The notes under the pieces were generated by a model, which worked only from the letters and a program-made list of their open reading frames with translations, had not been told where the DNA came from and made no database searches. Shown one piece after another: positions 51,781 to 61,385 of a stretch of DNA of 64,000 bases. This DNA comes from Kaistia hirudinis. GTDB taxonomy: Bacteria; Pseudomonadota; Alphaproteobacteria; Rhizobiales; Kaistiaceae. The stretch's first letter is position 1; each line of letters starts with the position of its first letter. A program made the position numbers and the translations under genes. The stretch lies in the NCBI RefSeq assembly GCF_014196455.1, contig NZ_JACIDS010000002.1:124001-188000 (forward strand), in the 5' to 3' direction.

Positions 51781-52836
51781 TTGACCCGCCCCATCAAGCT
51801 CTCGGACGTCGCGAAAGCGGCCGGCGTGTCGCAGGGCACGGCGTCCAATGTCTTCAACCGGCCACAGATCGTTCGCCCGGAAGTGCGCGAGCGGGTCGAG
51901 GCCGCGGCGCGCGCCCTCGGCTATGCCGGGCCGGATCCCAAGGGACGGCTGCTTCGCGCCGGCAAGGTCAACGCCATCGGCATCGTCACCTCCGACCCGC
52001 TGACCTATTTCTTCGACGATCCCTATGCCCGCGTCCTGATGAGCGGCATTGCTGCGGCCTGTGCGGAGCAGGGGGCCGGCCTGTCGCTCGTCTCCGCGGT
52101 GAATGAGGAGAAGCTCGCCTGGAACATCCAGAGCGCGATCGTCGACGGCTTCATCCTGCTGTGCATCGAAGACGGGTTTCGGCTCGTCGAGCTCACCCGT
52201 GAGCGCAAGCTGCCCTTTGTCGCGCTGCAGTATGAAAATCGCGATCCGTCGATCTCGGCCATCGGTGTCGATGATTTCGATGGGGCCCGTCGCATTGCCG
52301 AGCATCTGGGCGCGCTCGGTCACCGCCGCGTCGCGATCATCTCGCTGCAGCTTGCCGAGATACAGGTCGGGCCCGTCGCACTGGCCGATGTCGAGAAGGC
52401 CGTCTATTCGGGCACCCGCGATCGCATTCTCGGCTATCTGCGCGGCATGGAGTCGTTCGGCGTCGACCCGCACACCGTGCCCATCGTCGAGACGCGCAAC
52501 GATTCGGAGACGGTGTCGGCAGCGCTGGACCATGTCTTTTCCCTGTCCGAGCCGCCAACCGCCATCCTCGCCATGTCCGACCGCGCCGCGCTCATCGCGC
52601 TCGATTGGCTGCGCGCGAAAGGCCTCAAGGTCCCTGAGGATGTCTCGGTCGTGGGCTTCGACGGCGTGCCGGAGGCCGAGCGCTCCGATCCGCCCCTCAC
52701 CACAATCGCGCAGCCGATTGAGCGGATGGGCCGGGAGGCGGTCGCCATGATTCTCGAGCATGACGATGCGCCGCGGCAGGTCATGCTCGATACCGAACTC
52801 GTCATCCGCGGCTCGACCGCACCGCCGCGCGGCTGA
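51781..52836 (+). CDS. LacI-family transcriptional regulator
   Basis: A 351-residue repressor with a standard helix-turn-helix (IKLSDVAKAAGVSQGTASNV, residues 4-23), hinge helix and ligand-binding domain ending VPEDVSVVGFDGVPEAERSD, the second with a C-terminal dimer region. The start is TTG 51781, preceded by AAAGGAGG at ideal spacing; an in-frame ATG at 51763 overlaps that ribosome site. No catabolic or transport operon is adjacent, unlike most LacI genes. Three operators lie between it and the 72-residue gene. Confidence 0.9.
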   Translation: MTRPIKLSDVAKAAGVSQGTASNVFNRPQIVRPEVRERVEAAARALGYAGPDPKGRLLRAGKVNAIGIVTSDPLTYFFDDPYARVLMSGIAAACAEQGAGLSLVSAVNEEKLAWNIQSAIVDGFILLCIEDGFRLVELTRERKLPFVALQYENRDPSISAIGVDDFDGARRIAEHLGALGHRRVAIISLQLAEIQVGPVALADVEKAVYSGTRDRILGYLRGMESFGVDPHTVPIVETRNDSETVSAALDHVFSLSEPPTAILAMSDRAALIALDWLRAKGLKVPEDVSVVGFDGVPEAERSDPPLTTIAQPIERMGREAVAMILEHDDAPRQVMLDTELVIRGSTAPPRG

Positions 52837-52868
52837 GCCAGGCGCGCCGGGCCTTCTGACCCGAGGCC

Positions 52869-53864
52869 TTACAGCATGGATGGCAGGACGCGATCCGGCG
52901 GCCGGTGGCCGTCGAAGAAGGCGCGGATATTGATCAGCACCTTCTCGCCCATTTCGAGCCGCCCTTCGATGGTCGCCGAGCCCATATGCGGCAGCAGCAC
53001 GACGCGTCCGTTTTCGGCGAGGCGCAGCAGCTTGGGGCTGATCATCGGCTCGTGCTCGAACACGTCCAGCCCGGCCCCGGCGATGGCGCCGGAATCGAGT
53101 AGGCGGATCAGCGCGCTCTCGTCGATCACTTCGCCGCGCGAGGTGTTCACGAGATAGGCCTCGGGACGCATCAGCTTGAGGCGGCGTTCGGAGAGCAGAT
53201 GATAGGTGCCGGGCGTGCGCGGGCAATTGACCGAGATGATGTCCATGCGCGCCAGCATCTGGTCGAGGCTGTCCCAATAGGTCGCCTCGAGCTCGTTTTC
53301 GATCGCCGCGCTCACGCGATGGCGGTTGTGATAGTGGATCGAAAGGCCGAACGCCTTGGCCCGCCGGGCGACGGCCTGTCCGATGCGGCCCATGCCGACG
53401 ATGCCGAGCCGCTTGCCACCGAGCCGCCGTCCCAGCATCCAGGTCGGCGTCCAGCCGGCCCAGTCCGCATCGCGCGACAGAACGCGCGCGCCCTCGACGA
53501 GGCGGCGCGGGACGGCGAGGATCAGCGCCATCGTCATGTCGGCGGTGTCCTGTGTCAGCACGCCAGGGGTATTGGTGACGGCGATGCCGCGCGCGCTCGC
53601 GCTCTCGACGTCGATATGATCGAATCCGTTGGAAAAGCTCGCGATCAGCTTCAGCTGTGGACCGGCGGCGGCGATCAGGCTGGCGTCGATCCGGTCTGTG
53701 ACGGTCGGGACGAGCACATCCGCCTTGCCGACCGCGTCGACCAGTTCGGCGCTGCTCATCGGATGATCGTCGATGTTGAGATCCGTCTCGAACAGCTCGC
53801 GCATGCGGGTTTCGATTGCGTCCGGGAGCCGCCGGGTCACGATCACACGCGGACGCTTCTTCAT
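52869..53864 (-). CDS. D-isomer-specific 2-hydroxyacid dehydrogenase (glyoxylate/hydroxypyruvate reductase type)
   Basis: A 331-residue NAD(P)H-dependent reductase. The Rossmann motif is LGIVGMGRIGQAVARR (about residues 150-165). The catalytic triad is visible as Arg in NTSRGEVIDE (with the preceding SVNCPRTPGT strand), Glu in DVFEHEP and His in LLPHMGSAT. It reduces glyoxylate, hydroxypyruvate or a related 2-keto acid. The ATG at 53864 has GGAGAG ten bases upstream. It is convergent with the LacI gene. Confidence 0.92.
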   Translation of the reverse strand: MKKRPRVIVTRRLPDAIETRMRELFETDLNIDDHPMSSAELVDAVGKADVLVPTVTDRIDASLIAAAGPQLKLIASFSNGFDHIDVESASARGIAVTNTPGVLTQDTADMTMALILAVPRRLVEGARVLSRDADWAGWTPTWMLGRRLGGKRLGIVGMGRIGQAVARRAKAFGLSIHYHNRHRVSAAIENELEATYWDSLDQMLARMDIISVNCPRTPGTYHLLSERRLKLMRPEAYLVNTSRGEVIDESALIRLLDSGAIAGAGLDVFEHEPMISPKLLRLAENGRVVLLPHMGSATIEGRLEMGEKVLINIRAFFDGHRPPDRVLPSML

Positions 53865-54059
53865 CGTGCTCAATCTCTCCGTTGAGGCCACGTTAACCAC
53901 GGGCCGTCAGATTGGACGCCGAGGTGCAGCGCCTATCCCGCCAGATCAGCCTCGCCGAGCGAGGCTGCCGCGACCATGTCGGGGCGAGATTACCGGTGCG
54001 GCGCCTGATCGGGAAGATGGTGGCCGCATTCGGCGCGTTCCGCAGGGGTACCGGATACG

Positions 54060-54650
54060 ATGAGGGTGGCAGGAAAGGACTTCGGACGTTCGCAGGCCCG
54101 CGGTCGGCGGATGGGCCGGCAGGCGACGATTCTCGCGGCGGCTGCCGCGTTGCTTCTGGTCCTGCTCCCCGCGCCGATGGTCTCGGCTCAGGGTGCTGCC
54201 GGCGCGGCGCCGAAGCTCGGACCGAGCGGCCTGCCGCTGCCGCGCTTCGTCTCGCTGAAGGCCGGCCGCGTCAATGTGCGCGTGGGGCCGGGACAGGATT
54301 ACCGCGTCTCCTGGGTGTTCACGCGATCCGGCCTGCCGGTCGAGATCGTGCAGGAATTCGATAATTGGCGGCGCATTCGTGATTCAGACGGCACCGAGGG
54401 TTGGGTCTTCCACAGCCTGCTGATCGGCAAGCGCACCGCCGTCGTGGCGCCCTGGGAAACGGGCGCGCCCTTGGCGATCCATTCCGAGCCTGCCGATACC
54501 GCGGCGATCACCGCCTATCTCCAGCCCAAGGTGGTCGCCAATGTCACCACCTGCGAGAAGGGCTGGTGCCGGCTCACCGATCCGCGTTTCAAGGGCTGGA
54601 TCCAGCAGGATCGCCTCTGGGGCGTCTATCCGGACGAAACGATCGATTGA
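54060..54650 (+). CDS. Secreted bacterial SH3-domain protein
   Basis: A 196-residue protein: a signal peptide or anchor (ILAAAAALLLVLLPAPMVSA, about residues 24-43), then two SH3-like units, the first with GRVNVRVGPGQDYRVSWVFT and WRRIRDSDGTEGWVFHSLL, the second ending CEKGWCRLTDPRFKGWIQQD. Such SH3 proteins bind peptidoglycan or periplasmic partners. The gene stands alone, ending before a hairpin shared with the convergent irr gene. A later start at 54111 is possible. Confidence 0.85.
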   Translation: MRVAGKDFGRSQARGRRMGRQATILAAAAALLLVLLPAPMVSAQGAAGAAPKLGPSGLPLPRFVSLKAGRVNVRVGPGQDYRVSWVFTRSGLPVEIVQEFDNWRRIRDSDGTEGWVFHSLLIGKRTAVVAPWETGAPLAIHSEPADTAAITAYLQPKVVANVTTCEKGWCRLTDPRFKGWIQQDRLWGVYPDETID

Positions 54651-54738
54651 GTCTTGTCCGCTCGCGCGGCGTCCGGTGGCGAAGCGTTATGGCGCACCGG
54701 GCGGAACCCAGCGTTTGAAGGCCCCGCACAAACAGCAA

Positions 54739-54763
54739 CGCCAGCGGCAAGGATCCGCTGGCG
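54739..54763. terminator. Convergent terminator hairpin between SH3-protein gene and irr
   Basis: CGCCAGCGG (54739-54747) pairs perfectly with CCGCTGGCG (54755-54763) around a seven-base loop. On the minus strand it is followed by a TTGCTGTTTG stretch, fitting termination of irr; it also lies 89 nt past the SH3-protein stop. Confidence 0.7.
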
Positions 54764-54806
54764 CAATCTTCACAAGGACGAAATCGAAACGGCCCGTCGG
54801 CCGCGG

Positions 54807-55256
54807 TCAGCTGCCGATGCGGCGCAGGCGCACGATGATGTCGACGCGTGCGATCTCCATGCCGGGCATGGGCTCGGGCAGTTCATGGACTCGCAGGCCC
54901 GAAACCGGGATATCGACGATCCGGTTCTCGCCTTCGACGAAGAAGTGGTGGTGGTCGTCGACGTTGGTGTCGAAATAGGTCTTCGACCCGTCGACCGCGA
55001 CCTCGCGCAGCAGCCCGGCTTCCGTGAACTGGTGCAGCGTGTTGTAGACGGTCGCGAGGGAGACGGGGACGCGATGATCCATCGCCTCGTCATGCAGCTC
55101 TTCGGCCGAGATGTGGCGGTTGCCCTGGGCAAAGAGAATTTCGGCGAGCGCCAGGCGCTGGCGGGTGGGACGCAAGCCGGCGCCGCGCAGCATCGTCTTC
55201 ACTTCCGACGGCCGCTTGTCGGCGCGATTTGCCTTCCTGACCAGATCCATCCGCAT
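54807..55256 (-). CDS. irr: Iron response regulator Irr (Fur family)
   Basis: A 149-residue Fur-type regulator. Winged helix: GLRPTRQRLALAEILFAQGN, then HISAEELHDEA and VSLATVYNTLHQFTEAGLLR. The HHHFF cluster near residue 102 is the haem/metal site of rhizobial Irr, and the protein has no cysteine, so it lacks the structural CxxC zinc sites of Fur. In this order Irr represses or activates iron genes according to haem status. Starts at 55256 or 55250 are possible. It is separated from the upstream phoD gene by a strong hairpin. Confidence 0.92.
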   Translation of the reverse strand: MRMDLVRKANRADKRPSEVKTMLRGAGLRPTRQRLALAEILFAQGNRHISAEELHDEAMDHRVPVSLATVYNTLHQFTEAGLLREVAVDGSKTYFDTNVDDHHHFFVEGENRIVDIPVSGLRVHELPEPMPGMEIARVDIIVRLRRIGS

Positions 55257-55381
55257 GCGAAAGCCGCCCGTCGTTGTATATGCAAGTTGCAACAGTCGCG
55301 GTCCGTCGTCCCGGAACGCGACCTGTCCCGGTAACTTAACTTTCTTGCGAAGGTTTAGCAACAAGCGATGCGACGAGGGCT

Positions 55382-55409
55382 CGGGCCGCCGGACGAATCC
55401 GGCGGCCCG
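55382..55409 (-). terminator. Strong hairpin terminator after phoD
   Basis: CGGGCCGCCGGA and TCCGGCGGCCCG form a perfect 12-bp stem closed by a four-base loop (TTCG on the minus strand), beginning 17 nt past the phoD stop. No long T-tract follows, but the stem is very stable. It separates phoD from irr on the same strand. Confidence 0.75.
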
Positions 55410-55425
55410 GTGTTGGATGCGGCGA

Positions 55426-57006
55426 TCAGGCGCGCTTCGGCTCGAGGTCGACAGACCAGAGCGCGGTGTCGGTCGTGTCCATCAGCGTCACGGTCATGAC
55501 GCCGGTATCGGCGGCGATCGCGACATGGCCGAAGAACTGCAGCCCGGCCGACGGCGGCAGGTTGACCTGGCCGGCCTCCGGCGCCTTCACGAACTTCACT
55601 TCCGGTCCGAAGGTCATGTCGAGATCGTTCGGGCCGAAGGTGCCGGCATGGATCGGGCCGGAGACGAACTCCCAGAAGGGCTCGAAATCCTGGAACGCGG
55701 CCTTGTCGGGGCTGTAGTAATGCGCGGCCGTGTAGTGCACGTCCGCGGTCAGCCAGACCGTGTTCTTGACGCCGGCCGCCTTGATGAAGCGCAGCAGTTC
55801 GGCGAATTCGAGCTCGCGGCCGAGCGGCTTGCCGCCCTCATTGTTCGAGACGGCCTCGAAGCCCTTCTTGTCCTTGCCGTTGTCCCAGACGACGAGCGAC
55901 AGCGGCATGTCGGCCGCGATCACCTTCCACGTCGCCTTGGAATCGAGCAGCGAGCGCTTCAGCCAGGCGAGCTGCTCGGCGCCGAGGAAGGCCGCCGTGC
56001 CGCCTTCGACCGGCTCCAGATTGTCGCCGTTCGGTCCGCGATAGGTGCGCATGTCGATCATGAACACGTCGAGATGCGGGCCATAGGCGATCTTGCGATA
56101 GACGCGCTGCGGCTCGACGAGCGTCGTGGCGATCGGCATCCATTCGTGGAAGGCCTTGGCCGCCCGCGCCGTCAGGACGTGGATGTTCTTCTCGGTATAG
56201 GCGTCGCCGAGGACCTTCGAATCCGACCAGTTATTGGTGACCTCGTGGTCGTCCCACTGGGTGAGGACCGGAACGGCCGCATACATGGCGCGGACATTCT
56301 CGTCCATGAAGTTGTACTTGTACTGGCCGCGGAACTCGTCGAGCGTCTCGGCGACCTTCGACTTCTCCGGCGTGGTGATGTTCTTCCACTTCGTGCCGTC
56401 GGGCAGGTCGACTTCGGCCTTGATGACGCCGTCGGCATAGACGTTGTCGCCGGAGTGGATAAAGAAGTCCGGATCATGCTTCAGCATGGTCGCGTAGCCC
56501 TTCATGCCGCCGGCATCGGGATTGATGCCCCAGCCCTGGCCGACCGTGTCGCCCGACCACACGAAGGAGACGTCGCGCAGGCCCGTCGGCGCGGTGCGCA
56601 GATGTCCGGTGACCGGTTCGGCCACGACGTTCGGATCGGCGAGATCGCTGAACAGCACGCGGTAGAAGATCTCCTGATCGGAGGGCAGGCCCTCGGCCAG
56701 GATCTTCACGGCATAGTCGTTCTCGGGCAGCGCCGTCAGCGCCGGCAGCCGCGTCGGATTGGCGAAGCTCTCCGTCGTCGACCACTCGAACACGGCGCGG
56801 GCCGGGCGGTCGGTACGCGACCACAGCACGGCGCGATCCGCGGCGACGTCGCCGGACTGGACGCCATGCGTCGCGACCGGACGGTCGGCAGCGCGGCTGA
56901 TGCCGGGCAGCGCCAGCGAGCCGGTGGCGGCGAGAAGGCCGGTCGCGGCGGTGGAGCGCAGGAAAGCGCGGCGGGAAAGTCGATTTTCGGTAAGACGAAA
57001 AGCCAT
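55426..57006 (-). CDS. phoD: Alkaline phosphatase D family protein, Tat-exported
   Basis: A 526-residue secreted phosphodiesterase/phosphatase. Tat signal LSRRAFLRSTAATGLLAATG (about residues 10-29), an N-terminal PhoD beta domain (THGVQSGDVAADRAVLWSRT), then the calcineurin-like metallophosphatase core: FIHSGDNVYAD, TQWDDHEVTNNW, IDMRTYRGPN and LTADVHYTAAH. It releases phosphate from diesters or phospholipids in the periplasm. The D, N and H ligands are all present. Confidence 0.95.
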   Translation of the reverse strand: MAFRLTENRLSRRAFLRSTAATGLLAATGSLALPGISRAADRPVATHGVQSGDVAADRAVLWSRTDRPARAVFEWSTTESFANPTRLPALTALPENDYAVKILAEGLPSDQEIFYRVLFSDLADPNVVAEPVTGHLRTAPTGLRDVSFVWSGDTVGQGWGINPDAGGMKGYATMLKHDPDFFIHSGDNVYADGVIKAEVDLPDGTKWKNITTPEKSKVAETLDEFRGQYKYNFMDENVRAMYAAVPVLTQWDDHEVTNNWSDSKVLGDAYTEKNIHVLTARAAKAFHEWMPIATTLVEPQRVYRKIAYGPHLDVFMIDMRTYRGPNGDNLEPVEGGTAAFLGAEQLAWLKRSLLDSKATWKVIAADMPLSLVVWDNGKDKKGFEAVSNNEGGKPLGRELEFAELLRFIKAAGVKNTVWLTADVHYTAAHYYSPDKAAFQDFEPFWEFVSGPIHAGTFGPNDLDMTFGPEVKFVKAPEAGQVNLPPSAGLQFFGHVAIAADTGVMTVTLMDTTDTALWSVDLEPKRA

Positions 57007-57058
57007 GGGGGAGCCATCCCTTCAGTTAGGAATGGATCCAATCTATCCACGGCCCATG

Positions 57059-57079
57059 ACGCGCCCTTGCCGGGCGCGT
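57059..57079 (-). terminator. Hairpin downstream of argG
   Basis: ACGCGCCC and GGGCGCGT form a perfect 8-bp stem with a five-base loop, 21 nt past the argG stop and upstream of phoD on the same strand. No T-tract follows. Confidence 0.55.
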
Positions 57080-57099
57080 GACACTTGCGTGAAAGGCGC

Positions 57100-58317
57100 T
57101 CAGTCGCCGAGCTTCTTGCGGGCCGCGAGCGTCCGCAAGCGGAGCGCGTTCAGGCGGATGAAGCCGGCCGCGTCTTTCTGGTCATAGGCGCCGCGATCGT
57201 CCTCGAAGGTGACGAGCGCGTCGGAATAGAGCGACTTCGGCGAGGAACGACCGACGACGATGACATTGCCCTTGTAGAGCTTCAGCCGGACCGTGCCTTC
57301 GACATGCTCCTGGCTCTTGTCGATCAGCGCCTGCAGCATCTCGCGCTCCGGCGCGAACCAGAAGCCGTAATAGATCAGCTCCGCATAGCGGGGCATGATC
57401 GAATCCTTGAGATGCGCCGCCTCGCGGTCGAGCGTCAGGCTCTCGATGGCGCGGTGCGCCGCCAGCAGGATCGTGCCGCCGGGCGTCTCATAGACGCCGC
57501 GCGACTTCATGCCGACGAAGCGGTTCTCGACCAGGTCGAGGCGGCCGATGCCATTGTCGCGGCCGAGATCGTTCAGCTTGGTCAGGATCGTCGCGGGCGA
57601 CAGGTGGACGCCGTTGATCGAGACGGCGTCACCCTTTTCGAAGCCGATCTCGACATAGGTCGCGACATCCGGCGCCTCTTCCGGCGACACGGTGCGCATG
57701 AAGACGTAGGGCGGCGGCTCCTGCGAGGGATCCTCCAGCACCTTGCCCTCGGAGGAGGAGTGCAGCAGGTTGGCGTCGACCGAGAACGGCGCCTCGCCGC
57801 GCTTGTCCTTGGCCACCGGGATCTGGTTCTTCTCGGCGAACTCGATCAGATCAGTGCGCGACTTGAAGTCCCATTCGCGCCAGGGCGCGATCACCTTGAT
57901 GTTGGGATCGAGCGCATAGGCGGAAAGCTCGAAGCGGACCTGGTCGTTGCCTTTGCCGGTGGCGCCATGGGCAATGGCGTCGGCGCCGGTTTCATGCGCG
58001 ATCTCGACCAGACGCTTGGCGATCAGCGGCCGCGCGATCGAGGTGCCGAGCAGATAGAGCCCCTCGTAAAGCGCATTGGCGCGGAACATCGGGAAGACGA
58101 AGTCGCGCACGAATTCCTCGCGCACATCCTCGATATAGATCTGCTTGACGCCGAGCATCTCGGCCTTCTTGCGGGCCGGCTCGAGCTCCTCGCCCTGGCC
58201 GAGATCCGCGGTGAAGGTAACCACCTCCGCCTGATACTGAAGCTGCAGCCATTTCAGGATGATGGAGGTATCGAGCCCGCCGGAATAGGCAAGGACGACC
58301 TTCTTGACGTCGGACAT
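57100..58317 (-). CDS. argG: Argininosuccinate synthase
   Basis: A 405-residue enzyme joining citrulline and aspartate with ATP in arginine biosynthesis. It has the PP-loop [17 protein letters not shown] (about residues 8-24), the family motif [13 protein letters not shown] (near 118) and the [20 protein letters not shown] block. The ATG at 58317 is the family start; upstream extension is rejected. Length is typical of the alphaproteobacterial type. Confidence 0.97.
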   Translation of the reverse strand: MSDVKKVVLAYSGGLDTSIILKWLQLQYQAEVVTFTADLGQGEELEPARKKAEMLGVKQIYIEDVREEFVRDFVFPMFRANALYEGLYLLGTSIARPLIAKRLVEIAHETGADAIAHGATGKGNDQVRFELSAYALDPNIKVIAPWREWDFKSRTDLIEFAEKNQIPVAKDKRGEAPFSVDANLLHSSSEGKVLEDPSQEPPPYVFMRTVSPEEAPDVATYVEIGFEKGDAVSINGVHLSPATILTKLNDLGRDNGIGRLDLVENRFVGMKSRGVYETPGGTILLAAHRAIESLTLDREAAHLKDSIMPRYAELIYYGFWFAPEREMLQALIDKSQEHVEGTVRLKLYKGNVIVVGRSSPKSLYSDALVTFEDDRGAYDQKDAAGFIRLNALRLRTLAARKKLGD

Positions 58318-58381
58318 TTCGGCTTCTTTTCGCGAATGGAACGGTGGCCGGCTTATAATATGCCGCCAACCGCGCGGCAAC

Positions 58382-59218
58382 TCAGCGAAAGCGCGCGCGA
58401 AGCCGCCGGCCGGTGCGTGCGAGGCTCGCCTCGACCGCGGCGTCGAAGCGGGCGCCGAACGGGCTCGTGACGATCAGCCGGTAGAGCACGATCATCACCA
58501 GCAGCGTGAAGCCGAACGCAATCAGCACATCCGAAGCGAAGTGGCCGCCAAAGGCGATGCGGTTCAGCGACAGCGCGGCGACCAGCGCGCCGATCGGCAC
58601 GGCGAGGATCGGCCGCAGGGGCTTAGGCGCGAGAAACACCAGTCCCATCAGCCACATGGCGCTCGACGCCTCTCCGGAGATGAACGAGCAGTTGGACGTG
58701 CAATAGTCCGAGAAGCGCCAGGCCGGCACGAAGGGGGAGGGGCCGCCGAACACATCCACCGCGACGGGACGCGGCCGGCCGGAGAAGCTCTTGAACAGGC
58801 CGTTGACGACGAGGCCGGGCCCGAACGCCAGGCTCGCGATCATGAAGAGGCCCGAGCGCGGGCGGATTCCGATCGGGCGGCTCGGCCAGACGATCTTGCC
58901 GAGCACGGCCGCGATGATCACGACCAGGACCAGGATGATGAGCTGGTCGCCGAGCATCCTGAGGCGAATGAGGCTCTCGACATGCGCCGCCCGGAAGCCG
59001 CCATTGGCGAAAAACGGGCGCGACAGCGCGAGGTCGAGCGACGGGACGGCGACGAAGAGGAGCGAGACGGCGAGGAGATAGACGAGGACCAGCACGATCG
59101 GATCGCGCGGCTCCAGCGTCCCGCGCCCGAGCGTGACGGCGTTCCAGGCATCGCGCACGAGGCTCGCGAGCCGGTCGGTGGTGGTCGGATTGTCGAGGGG
59201 ATCGCGCCGGGACGCCAT
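58382..59218 (-). CDS. PAP2-family membrane phosphatase
   Basis: A 278-residue integral membrane protein with about six hydrophobic segments and the three phosphatase motifs: [21 protein letters not shown] (with Glu where most relatives have SGH) and [13 protein letters not shown] with the catalytic His. It probably removes phosphate from undecaprenyl pyrophosphate, lipid A or a phospholipid at the periplasmic face. The SGEAS variant is common among lipid-phosphatase-like proteins of this group. Confidence 0.88.
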   Translation of the reverse strand: MASRRDPLDNPTTTDRLASLVRDAWNAVTLGRGTLEPRDPIVLVLVYLLAVSLLFVAVPSLDLALSRPFFANGGFRAAHVESLIRLRMLGDQLIILVLVVIIAAVLGKIVWPSRPIGIRPRSGLFMIASLAFGPGLVVNGLFKSFSGRPRPVAVDVFGGPSPFVPAWRFSDYCTSNCSFISGEASSAMWLMGLVFLAPKPLRPILAVPIGALVAALSLNRIAFGGHFASDVLIAFGFTLLVMIVLYRLIVTSPFGARFDAAVEASLARTGRRLRARFR

Positions 59219-59328
59219 GACGAACTCCTTGCCCCGCCGACCGAGTTACGGTCTTGCCGGCGCGGACGCAAGAGCCTCGCCGGGCGGGGTTAAGGAGAGC
59301 CCAACCCGGCGCGAGGACGCGAAACCGC

Positions 59329-60246
59329 TCAGAGGGCGCGGTTGATCGAGATCGTCACCGTCTGCGTCGTCACGCCGCCGGAGAAATTGCCGCTGAGGAT
59401 GCCCTTGTCGTCGAAGCCGGCTGCCGAGGTCGAGAACGGGCTCGCGAATTCGCCATGGCTCTTCTGCGTGAAGTTGACGGCGTAGCTGGTGTCGAGGAAC
59501 CAGTCCTTGGTGATGAAATAGGTCCCGCCGGCCGTGAGCGTCCCGCCCCAGTTCCAGCTCGAGCTCGAATAATTCGCCGCCTGGCCGGTGATGTCGTAAT
59601 GCGTGCCGTTGATGTCGGCGAAGCCATAGACGTCGTTCAGATTGGTCTCGGTCTGCGCGATCGAGGGGCCGGCGCCGAAATAGACGAAGCCGCGGCTATA
59701 GGCGCGGCCGACGAAGGGCGTCAGCGCGATCTGCTGGTTGATCTTGGTCTCGAAGGATCGCACCAGCACATTGCCGGTGAACGAGGCCGGGCTCGGGCCG
59801 GTGAAGGAGCCCGCCTGCGGCACGGCGACGTGATCGGTCGTGGACGAGGCGCCGAGATAGCTGTAGGCGAGCTTGCCGCCGACCACCCAGCCCGTGCCGG
59901 GAAGCTCCTGGAAGTAGCCGAACTGCGCCGTCGGCGTCAGCGTCCAGTCCGAGCCAGCGTTCGGCGTGGTCGAGCCGCCGGCCGAGCCATAGGCATAGGG
60001 CACGCCGCCCTGCGAGATGAGCGAGACGCCCTTCGCATAGAGATATTGGTCGGTGAAATCGGAATAACCGACGCCGAGGCCGACGCCGCCGAAGAAGGCG
60101 TGATCGGGCATCAGCGATGCCGGCGCCGCGATCGGGCCGGTGGGGGCGATAACCGCCGAAAGATCCGCCGCGCGCGCATCGGCGCCGGCGAGGAGGCAGG
60201 CGGCCACGGTTCCGGCCAGCGTCGGGGCGAATATCCGCTTCATCAT
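59329..60246 (-). CDS. Outer-membrane beta-barrel protein
   Basis: A 305-residue protein with a Sec signal (RIFAPTLAGTVAACLLAGAD, cleaved after ARA) and alternating hydrophobic/aromatic strands (FFGGVGLGVGYSDF, FVYFGAGPSIAQTE, SWNWGGTLTAGGTYF) ending in NRAL, consistent with an OmpW/Omp25-like barrel. Two adjacent ATGs (60246, 60243) follow GGGAGG. It is divergent from the L,D-transpeptidase gene. A porin or structural role is inferred from topology only. Confidence 0.78.
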   Translation of the reverse strand: MMKRIFAPTLAGTVAACLLAGADARAADLSAVIAPTGPIAAPASLMPDHAFFGGVGLGVGYSDFTDQYLYAKGVSLISQGGVPYAYGSAGGSTTPNAGSDWTLTPTAQFGYFQELPGTGWVVGGKLAYSYLGASSTTDHVAVPQAGSFTGPSPASFTGNVLVRSFETKINQQIALTPFVGRAYSRGFVYFGAGPSIAQTETNLNDVYGFADINGTHYDITGQAANYSSSSWNWGGTLTAGGTYFITKDWFLDTSYAVNFTQKSHGEFASPFSTSAAGFDDKGILSGNFSGGVTTQTVTISINRAL

Positions 60247-60595
60247 GGAGCCTCCCATTCCCGGCGACGGCACATCGCCTGTGTCTCCACCCGGCGCGAT
60301 CGAATCGCCGCGCCCGTCCTCGCTTCGCCGACTATGAACGCGCCCCGCCGCCGCACAACGGGCCATGGCCGGGTGGGCCCAAGAGCGCGCGCCTCTGTGT
60401 CAATTGCGCCGACCTCCGGCGCTCGCGGCGAGACCGATAGGCACCACGCCGCGCGCCGTTCCGCCGTCGACCCGGCCCCCGCGACGAAGCATGCGCTTGC
60501 CAGCGGGGGCGTCCCGAGGCTATCTGCGGGGGAAATGTGCTCGGCGCCGGAGCTCGGAGCATGTCGTCGTCGGCCGGCTGCCTCAAGGGATGCCC
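60247..60595. other. 349-bp divergent region between the barrel protein and L,D-transpeptidase genes
   Basis: No gene was supported. A frame reading upstream of the transpeptidase is open but has no methionine with a ribosome site before 60590. It must contain promoters for both flanking envelope genes; none matches the sigma-70 consensus clearly. Confidence 0.5.
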
Positions 60596-61297
60596 ATGAA
60601 CATGATCATGAACGGTCGGAACGCCGATGCCGGCACGATGGACCCGATGGCGCGCGGGACCGGCGGCCTCAGCCGCCGCGCGTTCTTCATCGGCGCGGGC
60701 GCCAGCCTCGGCGCGCTCAGCCTCGCGGGCTGCATGGGCGGCATGAGCCTCACCGAGGCGCGCAAGGTCTATGGCCCGGTCGCGGATCCGAAGTTCAATA
60801 TCCCCGCGGTCAATCTCGACAAGCTCAACCCGAAATATTACCGCCGCACGGTCGACTATCCGTCGAAGGAAGCGGTCGGCACGATCATCATCGATCCGAA
60901 GAACTATTACGTCTACCGGATCGAGGGCAACAACAAGGCGACGCGCTACGGCGCCAATGTCGGCCGCGACGGCTTCCGCTGGGATGGCAATGTCTATGTC
61001 GGCCGCAAGGGCGAATGGGCAACCTGGACGCCGCCCAAGGAGATGATCGCGCGCCAGCCCGAGGCGGCGAAATACGCCAAGGGCATGCCCGGCGGCCTCG
61101 ACAATCCGCTCGGCGCGCGCACGCTCTATCTCTACCAGGACGGCGTCTACACGCTCTACACCATCTACGCGACCAGCCACCCGGACTCGATCGGCAAGGG
61201 CGTGACGAGCGGCTGCACGGGCCTCCTCACCCAGGACATGATCGACCTCTATGACAAGACGGCGGTCGGCACGAAGGTGATCATGCTGCCGTCCTGA
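60596..61297 (+). CDS. L,D-transpeptidase (YkuD domain), exported lipoprotein-like
   Basis: A 233-residue protein with a combined twin-arginine and lipobox leader (LSRRAFFIGAGASLGALSLA followed by GC), so it may be a Tat-exported lipoprotein. The YkuD domain (about 85-230) has GTIIIDPKNYYVYRIEG, NPLGARTLYLYQ and the active site HPDSIGKGVTSGCTGL with the catalytic cysteine and upstream histidine. The usual Arg/Asn after the cysteine motif is replaced by Gly. It forms 3-3 peptidoglycan cross-links or anchors outer-membrane proteins. The ATG at 60596 follows AAGGG. Confidence 0.87.
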   Translation: MNMIMNGRNADAGTMDPMARGTGGLSRRAFFIGAGASLGALSLAGCMGGMSLTEARKVYGPVADPKFNIPAVNLDKLNPKYYRRTVDYPSKEAVGTIIIDPKNYYVYRIEGNNKATRYGANVGRDGFRWDGNVYVGRKGEWATWTPPKEMIARQPEAAKYAKGMPGGLDNPLGARTLYLYQDGVYTLYTIYATSHPDSIGKGVTSGCTGLLTQDMIDLYDKTAVGTKVIMLPS

Positions 61298-61385
61298 GGA
61301 CGGCTCGCCGCTGGTCTCGGCGCCGCCGCTCTTGCCCGCAAGCAGGGTCGCCCTGCACGGGTCTTTGCGCGAAGGGAGCCACGGC

